The notes beneath the pieces are model-generated. The model was not told the DNA's origin and did no database searches. It worked only from the letters and a program-made list of their open reading frames with translations. A DNA stretch of 64,000 nt from Yoonia sp. SS1-5 (lineage in GTDB: Bacteria > Pseudomonadota > Alphaproteobacteria > Rhodobacterales > Rhodobacteraceae), in the NCBI RefSeq assembly GCF_038443705.2, contig NZ_CP151767.2, positions 3,835,501 to 3,899,500 of the forward strand, given 5' to 3'. The position numbers were made by a program, and so were the translations under genes. This document shows, one piece after another, positions 56,951 to 64,000 of this stretch. Within the stretch, counting starts at the first letter, position 1; each line of letters starts with the position of its first letter.

Positions 56951-56993
56951 GTCCCAACTTTTGTCCTAGTGATATTAGGACAAAATCTAGGAC
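56951..56993. repeat. GTCCCAA/CTAGGAC repeats, 12-bp period
   Basis: GTCCCAA (56951) and GTCCTAG (56963) in one orientation and TTAGGAC (56975) and CTAGGAC (56987) in the other, all on a 12-bp period. They sit between the integrase start and the tRNA-Thr att site and match the TTGGGAC repeats at the opposite end. Candidate integrase arm or excisionase sites. Confidence 0.6.
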
Positions 56994-57049
56994 AAAGACG
57001 AGAGAAAGGCCTTTAATTGCTGGGGTATCGTTAAAATAAGGGTTTTGGA

Positions 57050-57124
57050 TGGTGCTGTGAGAGAGGATTGAACTCTCGACCTCACCCTTACCAAGGGTGT
57101 GCTCTGCCACTGAGCTACCACAGC
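57050..57124 (-). tRNA. tRNA-Thr(GGT)
   Basis: 75 nt including encoded CCA. On the minus strand: acceptor GCTGTGG/TCACAGC, D-arm GCTCAGTGGCAGAGC, anticodon stem CACCC/GGGTG with loop TTGGTAA (anticodon GGT), T-arm GAGAGTTCAATCCTCTC. Its 3' end is the attachment site of the second element. Confidence 0.96.
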
Positions 57125-57211
57125 ATCCGTGGACCGGGGAATTAGACTCAAATACCGTTTGGCGCAAGCCCTCACTGGACGGTTTTTGTGCCGCTTGTTA
57201 ACAGGGACCAC

Positions 57212-57361
57212 ATGGAGAGTGGATCAACCGACAAGCAGGGCAAAAAACCTGCGCAGACGCGTGAAGCGCGCTTGAAGGCTGCGTTGAAGGCCAATATGGC
57301 CAAACGCAAGGCACAGGCACGCGCACGCGCGACTGACGACCCCAAAAAACAGAAAGAGTAG
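57212..57361 (+). CDS. 49-residue basic protein upstream of murA
   Basis: A short ORF from the ATG at 57212 to the TAG at 57361, 6 bp before murA. The product is very basic and Ala/Lys/Arg-rich with a helical repeat-like core (REARLKAALKANMAKRKAQA), which I recall as common upstream of murA in Rhodobacterales. GGGA lies about 6 bp before the start. It could bind nucleic acid or be a leader gene; function unknown. Confidence 0.65.
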   Translation: MESGSTDKQGKKPAQTREARLKAALKANMAKRKAQARARATDDPKKQKE

Positions 57362-57367
57362 GCAGGC

Positions 57368-58633
57368 ATGGATTCCATCGTGGTAAAAGGCGGCACGCCG
57401 CTGCATGGCACAGTTCAGATTGCGGGGGCAAAGAATGCGGCCCTTGCATTGATGCCTGCAACCTTGTTGTCGGAAGAGCCCCTGACCCTGACCAATGCCC
57501 CCAGACTGTCGGATATCAAGACGATGACCGCCTTGCTGCAGTCGCTGGGTGTCGAAGTGACCTCGATGCAGGATGGCAAGGTGCAGGTCCTGTCCTCGCA
57601 TGCGATGACCTCGACCACGGCGGATTATGAAATCGTGCGCAAGATGCGCGCCTCGAACCTGGTGCTTGGTCCGCTGCTGGCCCGTCATCACAAGGCGACC
57701 GTGTCATTGCCGGGCGGTTGCGCCATCGGTGCCCGCCCGATGGATATCCATGTGACCGCGCTGGAAGCCATGGGGGCCGAGATCGCACTAAAAGACGGCT
57801 ATCTGCATGCGGTCGCCAAGGGTGGGCTGAAAGGCGCGAAAGTGCCGCTGCGTTTCGCGTCGGTTGGTGCAACTGAAAATGTCCTGATGGCCGCAACGCT
57901 GGCCAAGGGGACAACTGTCATTGAAAATGCGGCGCGCGAGCCCGAGATCGTCGATCTGGCCCAATGTTTGCGCCGTATGGGCGCGCAGATTGACGGGGAA
58001 GGGACCGCGACGATCACAATCGACGGTGTTGACCGGTTGGGTGCCGCCACGCACCCCGTCGTGACCGACCGGATTGAGTTGGGCACCTATATGCTGGCGC
58101 CCGTCTTTGCCGGGGGCGAGATCGAATGCCTTGGCGGTCGGTTGGATCTGGTTGGTTCATTTGTCGAAAAGCTGGATGCGGCGGGGGTTGAAGTGACCCA
58201 GACCGCTGATGGTCTGAAGGTCAAGCGCCGCACGGACCGGGCCAAAGCCGTCAATGTCACCACAGAGGTCTTCCCCGGTTTCCCGACCGACTTGCAGGCG
58301 CAGATGATGGCGATGCTCTGCACCGCCGATGGGACATCGGTGCTGGAAGAAAAGATTTTTGAAAACAGGTTCATGCATGCACCCGAACTGGTTCGGATGG
58401 GCGCGGATATCGAGGTTCAGGGCGGCACTGCGACGGTCACCGGGGTGGCCCGTCTGAAGGGCGCACCGGTGATGGCGACTGATCTGCGCGCCTCGGTCTC
58501 GTTGATCCTGGCCGGGCTGGCCGCAGAAGGTGAAACGGTTGTGAGCCGTGTCTATCACCTTGATCGGGGTTATGAACATGTCGAAGAAAAGCTGGGCGCC
58601 CTGGGCGCAAAAATTGAACGCGTGACGCAATGA
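57368..58633 (+). CDS. murA: UDP-N-acetylglucosamine 1-carboxyvinyltransferase
   Basis: First committed step of peptidoglycan synthesis: transfers enolpyruvate from PEP to UDP-GlcNAc. 421 residues, usual length. Contacts are visible in [11 protein letters not shown] (Lys22, Asn23) and the catalytic Cys118 in [13 protein letters not shown], so it should be fosfomycin-sensitive in principle. The [15 protein letters not shown] segment is typical. It overlaps the DUF2948 gene by four bases. Confidence 0.97.
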   Translation: MDSIVVKGGTPLHGTVQIAGAKNAALALMPATLLSEEPLTLTNAPRLSDIKTMTALLQSLGVEVTSMQDGKVQVLSSHAMTSTTADYEIVRKMRASNLVLGPLLARHHKATVSLPGGCAIGARPMDIHVTALEAMGAEIALKDGYLHAVAKGGLKGAKVPLRFASVGATENVLMAATLAKGTTVIENAAREPEIVDLAQCLRRMGAQIDGEGTATITIDGVDRLGAATHPVVTDRIELGTYMLAPVFAGGEIECLGGRLDLVGSFVEKLDAAGVEVTQTADGLKVKRRTDRAKAVNVTTEVFPGFPTDLQAQMMAMLCTADGTSVLEEKIFENRFMHAPELVRMGADIEVQGGTATVTGVARLKGAPVMATDLRASVSLILAGLAAEGETVVSRVYHLDRGYEHVEEKLGALGAKIERVTQ

Positions 58634-59109
58634 GCCAAGACGCCACATTCGAAGATGGGGGGGAAAAGCCCCTGCGCCTGAAGGCCCTTGATGCCGAAGA
58701 CCTGTCAGTCATTGCGGCGCTGACCCAGGATGCGGTTTTTCCGGCGGGTGAAATGACATGGGATCGGCGCCAGCGCCGCTTTGCGCTGTTGCTGAACCGG
58801 TTTCGCTGGGAGGACGCGTCGCGGGCCACGGCCCGGGCACGCCAGTTTGAGCGGGTGCAATCGGTTCTGGCATTTGAGGATGTTCTGGCAGTGCAAAGCC
58901 AGGGCGTCGACAAGTCGGACCCGGACGTTGTGTTTTCGCTTTTGTCGATTGCCTTTGAACCGGGCGATCAGGGTGCCGGCCGCATCACATTGACGCTGGC
59001 TGGGGACGGTGTGATTGCCCTGTCTGTCGAGGCGCTTGAGGTCGTTTTGCGCGATGTCACGCGCCCTTATATCGCGCCATCGGGCAAGGCGCCTGCCCAT
59101 CCGGAGTGA
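58630..59109 (+). CDS. DUF2948 family protein
   Basis: 159 residues matching DUF2948: [48 protein letters not shown] and [23 protein letters not shown]. The family is almost confined to alphaproteobacteria and sits between murA and hisD. Function unknown. Its ATGA overlap with murA implies coupled translation. Confidence 0.9.
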   Translation: MSQDATFEDGGEKPLRLKALDAEDLSVIAALTQDAVFPAGEMTWDRRQRRFALLLNRFRWEDASRATARARQFERVQSVLAFEDVLAVQSQGVDKSDPDVVFSLLSIAFEPGDQGAGRITLTLAGDGVIALSVEALEVVLRDVTRPYIAPSGKAPAHPE

Positions 59110-59222
59110 TCCAGCGGCGCGGCGTGCCGCCGCACGACATGATTGTTGGCGGCTCTCGCGGCGGTGTGCCGGATTGATGCCCCTTTCGATGCCCGTTATG
59201 TGGTCATTTGAAGGAGCTTCAC

Positions 59223-60533
59223 ATGCCGCAATTTCTGTCTACAACCGACGCCGATTTTGACACGCGCTTTACCGCTTTGTTGTCCTCAAAGCGCGAGGAT
59301 AGTCCGGATGTGGATCATGTGGTTGCTGACATTATCGCAGATGTCCGCGCACGTGGCGACGCGGCGGTTCTTGCGCTGACCGCCAAGTTTGACCGGCTGG
59401 ACCTGACCCCGGCCACAATGCGTTTCACCGAGGCCGAGATCGACGCCGAATGCGCAAAGGTTGCCCCTGCTGATATGGCCGCCCTGCAACTGGCTGCGGA
59501 TCGTATCCGTGCCTATCACAGCCGGCAAATGCCCACGGATGCGCTATGGACGGATGAAGCGGGTGCCACGCTGGGATGGCGGTGGACGCCGGTTTCGGCG
59601 GCCGGGCTATACGTGCCGGGTGGGCTTGCGTCCTACCCGTCGTCCGTATTGATGAATGCGATCCCGGCAAAGGTCGCAGGCGTTGGTCGGCTGGCCGTTG
59701 TGGTGCCGACCCCTGACGGGGTGACCAACCCGCTGGTCTTGATGGCCGCCCGGATCGCCGGCGTGGATGAGGTTTATCGGATCGGCGGCGCGCAGGCGAT
59801 TGCCGCACTGGCCTATGGCACCGAAACCATAGCACCCGTCGACAAGATCACCGGCCCCGGAAATGCCTTTGTGGCGGCAGCAAAGCGCAGGGTGTTCGGC
59901 AAGGTGGGCATTGATATGATTGCGGGCCCCTCCGAAATTCTGGTCATTGCGGACCGCGACAATGATCCCGACTGGATCGCGCTGGACCTGCTCAGCCAGG
60001 CCGAACATGACGAAAGCGCCCAGTCGATCCTGATCACGGATGATGCGGCCTTCGGCAATGCGGTCGCCGCCGCCGTTGATGCACGGCTCCAGACGCTGGA
60101 ACGGCGTGCCATTGCGGCGGCCAGCTGGCAGGCTTTTGGGGCGATCATCGTGGTGCAGGATATGGCCGAGGCTGTTGCCCTGTCGGACCGGATCGCGCCA
60201 GAGCACCTGGAAATCTGCACCGCTGATGCGGATGCGCTGGCACAAAAGGTCACCCATGCCGGTGCGATCTTTATCGGGGGTTGGACACCCGAGGCGATTG
60301 GTGACTACATTGGTGGTCCGAACCATGTGCTGCCGACCGCCCGGTCAGCCCGGTTTTCAAGTGGATTGTCAGTGATGGATTTTGTGAAACGCACAACATT
60401 GTCCCGCATGAGCCCGGAAGCGCTTGCCGCGATTGGCCCAAGTGCCGAAAGGCTGGCCAATTCCGAAAGCCTGCAGGCGCATGGCCTGTCGGTGCGCGCC
60501 CGGCTTGACCGGCTGAACAGGGGCGGCACATGA
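59223..60533 (+). CDS. hisD: Histidinol dehydrogenase
   Basis: Zinc enzyme that catalyses the last two oxidations of histidine synthesis. 436 residues from the ATG at 59223 with GAAGGAG upstream. Hallmarks are GLYVPGGLASYPSSVLMN, GNAFVAAAKRRVFGKVGIDMIAGPSEILVIAD, SQAEHDESAQSILIT (zinc and catalytic residues) and IAPEHLEI. It overlaps the UPF0262 gene by four bases. hisC lies 28 kb away. Confidence 0.97.
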   Translation: MPQFLSTTDADFDTRFTALLSSKREDSPDVDHVVADIIADVRARGDAAVLALTAKFDRLDLTPATMRFTEAEIDAECAKVAPADMAALQLAADRIRAYHSRQMPTDALWTDEAGATLGWRWTPVSAAGLYVPGGLASYPSSVLMNAIPAKVAGVGRLAVVVPTPDGVTNPLVLMAARIAGVDEVYRIGGAQAIAALAYGTETIAPVDKITGPGNAFVAAAKRRVFGKVGIDMIAGPSEILVIADRDNDPDWIALDLLSQAEHDESAQSILITDDAAFGNAVAAAVDARLQTLERRAIAAASWQAFGAIIVVQDMAEAVALSDRIAPEHLEICTADADALAQKVTHAGAIFIGGWTPEAIGDYIGGPNHVLPTARSARFSSGLSVMDFVKRTTLSRMSPEALAAIGPSAERLANSESLQAHGLSVRARLDRLNRGGT

Positions 60534-61009
60534 GCAAGATCATCCATATCGAGATTGATGACCGCAATCTGCCCCCGCCAACCCCTGAGATTGATCAGGA
60601 ACGCAAAGTCGCGATGTTCGACCTTCTGGAAGATAACAGCTTTGCCATTCCGGTGCGTGAAGACCGGGATGTTCCCCCGGGACCTTATCAGCTGCATTTG
60701 TCAATTCGCGAAAGGCGGCTGGTCTTTGCGCTGAAACAGGAAGATGACAGCCCGGCGGGCGAGTTTCATCTGTCGCTTGGTCCGTTCCGGCAAGTGGTCA
60801 AGGATTACTTCCAGATCTGCGAAAGCTATTTCGACGCGGTCAAGACGCTTCCGCCCAGCCAAATCGAGACCATTGATATGGCGCGCCGGGGTATCCACAA
60901 TGAGGGGGCGCGGGTCCTGCAAGAGCGGCTGGAGGGGAAAGCGGATGTCGATATTGATACCGCCCGCCGCCTGTTTACCCTGATCTGCGTCCTGCATTTC
61001 GGGGGCTGA
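60530..61009 (+). CDS. UPF0262 family protein
   Basis: 159 residues of the alphaproteobacterial UPF0262 family: IIHIEIDDRNLPPPTPEIDQERKVAMFDLLEDN, FRQVVKDYFQICESYFDAV and DMARRGIHNEGARVL. Function unknown. It is coupled to hisD upstream and followed directly by the phosphatase. Confidence 0.93.
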   Translation: MSKIIHIEIDDRNLPPPTPEIDQERKVAMFDLLEDNSFAIPVREDRDVPPGPYQLHLSIRERRLVFALKQEDDSPAGEFHLSLGPFRQVVKDYFQICESYFDAVKTLPPSQIETIDMARRGIHNEGARVLQERLEGKADVDIDTARRLFTLICVLHFGG

Positions 61010-61010
61010 C

Positions 61011-61481
61011 ATGGCGGATGGGGGCAAATACCAGACGCTGCCTCAATCGGTCCTGTTTTGCTGCGATCATAACGCTGTCCGTTCGCCCATGGCCGAAGGG
61101 ATCATGAAAAAACTCTACGGGACCGAATGCTATATCCAATCGGTGGGCGTCAAAAACGATCTTGAGATTGACGGCTTTGCCATCGCCGTCTGCGGCGAAA
61201 TCGGGGTAGAGCTGTCACGGCATCGGTCCCGGTCTTTCGATGAGATGGAGGATTGGGGCGACGATCTTTCCTCTTTTGATCTGGTTCTGGCCTTGTCACC
61301 GGCAAGCCAGCGCCGGGCGCTGGACCTGACCCAGTTCTTTCACATTGATGTGGAATACTGGCCGATCCTGGACCCGACCGGTCTGGGCGACGCGCGCGAG
61401 GCCCGGCTGGTCGCCTATCGTCAGGCCCGCGACCAGATCATGGAACGCCTGATCAACAGGTTTGGACCTGCGCGGTCCTGA
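61011..61481 (+). CDS. Low-molecular-weight protein phosphatase-like protein
   Basis: 156 residues with the LMW-PTP/arsenate-reductase P-loop Cys18-x5-Arg24-Ser (CCDHNAVRSPMAEG) and a DPTGLGD motif positioned like the general acid. It starts 1 bp after the UPF0262 stop. The partner or substrate is unknown; the ars-type thiol pair is not evident, so phosphatase is preferred over arsenate reductase. Confidence 0.85.
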   Translation: MADGGKYQTLPQSVLFCCDHNAVRSPMAEGIMKKLYGTECYIQSVGVKNDLEIDGFAIAVCGEIGVELSRHRSRSFDEMEDWGDDLSSFDLVLALSPASQRRALDLTQFFHIDVEYWPILDPTGLGDAREARLVAYRQARDQIMERLINRFGPARS

Positions 61482-61487
61482 CAGCCC

Positions 61488-62240
61488 TCAGGCGGCGGCC
61501 GGTCTGGCCGCCCACCGCATCCAGACGGGCTGACCGCCATAAAAATGCCGGCGCAGGGGGGGTGTCAGCAGCAAGATCAGCATCGCGATTGACAGCAGGC
61601 ACCAGATCGCGGGCTGTTCATCCAGATTATCGGTCAGGAACTGCACCAGAAACGGCCCGGTCAGGTAGAAATACATCGCCAGGCGCCACGCCCCGTAGAT
61701 CATGGGCATAAAGAAGAATGCGGCCTGATAGGCGATGAAACCATCCTCGGCGATCCACAGCAGCCAGTGATCTGCAAACCCATTGCCATACCCGTTGAAT
61801 GGCAATTCCCAGGCCAGATGCCATTCGCCCATATAGGTGCAAAGACGCCGGGCGCACATCATCCGATCATCATCGCACAGCCCTGCGGCTTCGAACTGAT
61901 ACAGCATCGAAAGAGAGGCGGCCGCAGAGACAAGGCAAAGCCCGATGACAGGCCACCGCAACCGGGCGGCATAGGCCGCGGGCAGGAATGCAAGGCACAG
62001 AATATTGAAGAACAAGGGCTGGAAGGCGATATGTATATAGCCCAGCAGGGTCACAAACTGGTTGGAACCCAGATCACATTGATCAACGACCGGATAAGAG
62101 GCGGCCTGCAACAGCTCCATCGCGGTGAAGTAACCCATTGGCAGCCAATATGCGGCCGGCTTGCCCTTGGCGATCAGGTAGCCTGTCGCCGCAACACCAA
62201 GCCCTGACATCGCAAAAGATGCCCCCATACTCCAACACAT
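61488..62240 (-). CDS. DUF5765-like multi-span membrane protein
   Basis: 250 residues with about seven hydrophobic segments and a histidine/tryptophan-rich interior ([29 protein letters not shown]). It begins [13 protein letters not shown], which I recognise as the DUF5765 pattern; a GTG two codons earlier is possible. Function unknown. It converges with the phosphatase gene, 6 bp away. Confidence 0.75.
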   Translation of the reverse strand: MCWSMGASFAMSGLGVAATGYLIAKGKPAAYWLPMGYFTAMELLQAASYPVVDQCDLGSNQFVTLLGYIHIAFQPLFFNILCLAFLPAAYAARLRWPVIGLCLVSAAASLSMLYQFEAAGLCDDDRMMCARRLCTYMGEWHLAWELPFNGYGNGFADHWLLWIAEDGFIAYQAAFFFMPMIYGAWRLAMYFYLTGPFLVQFLTDNLDEQPAIWCLLSIAMLILLLTPPLRRHFYGGQPVWMRWAARPAAA

Positions 62241-62386
62241 CGCCACACCCTTTTGTTATTGCTGTCACGTTGCGGCGAATGACGGATCATTTGAAGGGGA
62301 AATGTGTGTTTTCCCTTGATATTCATCCAAGGTGCGCTCATTTAAGCGGCGCGCAGCAATTTGCGCGGAAAAATGTAGGAGACCAC

Positions 62387-62605
62387 ATGGCCAAGGAAGA
62401 ACTGCTCGAATTCCCCGGTGTCGTGAAGGAACTGCTGCCAAATGCGACATTTCGGGTCGAGCTGGAAAACGGCCATGAGATCATCGCACATACGGCAGGC
62501 AAGATGCGCAAAAACCGCATCCGGGTTCTGGCTGGCGACAAGGTACAGGTCGAGATGACCCCTTACGATCTGACAAAGGGTCGGATCAACTATCGTTTCA
62601 AATAG
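62387..62605 (+). CDS. infA: Translation initiation factor IF-1
   Basis: 72-residue OB-fold factor that binds the A site of the 30S subunit. [20 protein letters not shown] and [20 protein letters not shown] match family consensus. TAGGAG lies 6 bp before the ATG. A weak TTGATA-type promoter near 62316 is possible. Followed by maf and the RNase gene, the standard alphaproteobacterial order. Confidence 0.98.
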   Translation: MAKEELLEFPGVVKELLPNATFRVELENGHEIIAHTAGKMRKNRIRVLAGDKVQVEMTPYDLTKGRINYRFK

Positions 62606-62678
62606 CGTGATGCGGCGCAGATAGGCATTTGGCGTGACACCGGATGCGACCGCTGACGATGTGCAGGGGGCGGAGAGC

Positions 62679-63280
<602 letters not shown>

Positions 63281-63284
<4 letters not shown>

Positions 63285-64000
63285 AGGGCAGGCAAATTGT
63301 GCTCGATCATATCGGACAGGCTGCAGCGGCGGCTTATCTGGTGGATGGGCAATTGGATGATCTGCTGATTGATCATGGCGATGCCCCGCGCCCGGGCGCG
63401 GTGTTCAGGGCGATCTGTGACCGTCCGATCAAGGGGCAGGGCGGCATGATGATGCGCCTCCCGGACGGGGAAACAGCCTTTCTGCGCCACGGCAAGGGGT
63501 TGCGTCCGGGGCAGGCGCTCTTGGTGCAGGTCACCGGCTATTCCGAGCAGGGCAAGGCAGTTCCGGTAACGGACCGTGTGCTGTTCAAAAGCCGCTACGC
63601 GATTGTGACGCCCGGCAAGCCGGGCATCAATGTCTCGCGTCAAATCACCGATGACGACAAACGCGATGAACTGCTTGTTGTCGCGCATGATGTTTTTGAC
63701 AGCCCGCACGGGCTGATCCTGAGATCATCATGTGACGGGGCTGATGAGACCGAAATCGCCGATGATATCCTGGCGATGCAGTCGGTCGCAGATGCAGTTC
63801 TGGCTGATGCGGAAGGCACCACGCCCGAGGCGCTGACCGAAGGCGATGGCGCACATGCGCTGGCGTGGCGGGAATGGACGGGCGCGGCCGATATCGTCAC
63901 TGCACCGGGAAGTTTTGAGACGCTTGGCGTGCTGGATCAGATTACGGGGCTGCGCAGCCCGCTTGTTCCCTTAGGTGAAGGGCATATGTATGTCGAACGC
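63281..64000 (+). CDS. rng: Ribonuclease E/G family protein (partial)
   Basis: The first 240 codons of a gene that continues past the window. The N-terminus ([29 protein letters not shown]) and the S1-like region ([27 protein letters not shown]) fit the short RNase E/G proteins that follow maf in alphaproteobacteria. The catalytic DNase-I-like domain lies outside the window. The symbol is provisional. Confidence 0.85.

Larger units (their letters stand above)
51240..57052. mobile_element. Integrated element in tRNA-Thr(GGT)
   Basis: About 5.8 kb bounded by the tRNA-Thr 3' end (57050) and an imperfect copy of it at 51240-51271. The decayed integrase lies at the tRNA end and reads away from the tRNA. 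12-bp-periodic repeats lie inside both ends. The remaining content is one truncated gene and three IS copies. It is a remnant and cannot be mobile on its own. Confidence 0.8.

Overview
The window is alphaproteobacterial chromosome, almost certainly Rhodobacterales (roseobacter type). The support is gene content and order: ihfB-lapA-trpF-trpB, a split imuA-imuB-dnaE2 cassette with the alphaproteobacterial GTTC-N7-GTTC LexA box, murA-DUF2948-hisD-UPF0262-phosphatase, infA-maf-rng, an ETC complex I subunit next to a NaChBac-type sodium channel, homospermidine synthase, and G+C-rich codon use. No species is claimed.

Layout. 1-17 kb is mostly housekeeping: ihfB and trp genes; a pair of secreted PepSY-like proteins ending in 63- and 42-residue aspartate tracts next to a membrane-anchored LuxR-type regulator; pth, rplY, trpA, a prolyl oligopeptidase and ychF. 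A 0.26-kb MITE-like element with perfect terminal inverted repeats lies between ychF and an HTH-TPR protein and supplies the stop codons of both. 19-28 kb is a DNA-damage region: a radical SAM/DUF4130 pair and imuA-imuB-dnaE2 diverge from an 80-bp spacer that carries two LexA boxes, one facing each operon. 28-39 kb holds rpsD, hss, hisC-tyrC-extensin and uvrB, with an orphan DUF3800 gene. 39.9-42.8 kb is a lower-G+C methyltransferase/DUF2306/DUF6326 operon diverging from a LysR gene; the DUF6326 gene has a nonsense codon.

44.3-57.1 kb is the accessory part. Two integrated elements sit side by side. One occupies the 3' end of tRNA-Arg(TCT) and carries a type II restriction-modification pair, a phage-like gene block and a decayed IS3-family element, but no visible integrase. 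The other occupies the 3' end of tRNA-Thr(GGT), has 12-bp-periodic repeats just inside both ends, a ruined tyrosine integrase, two identical inverted IS481-family copies and an internally deleted IS3-family copy. Removing both leaves two convergent tRNA genes about 0.14 kb apart, so this was a double tRNA integration hot spot.

57.2-64 kb returns to conserved chromosome: a tiny basic protein, murA, hisD, infA, maf and the start of an RNase E/G gene that runs off the window. All family names come from reading translations and motifs; no database search was run.
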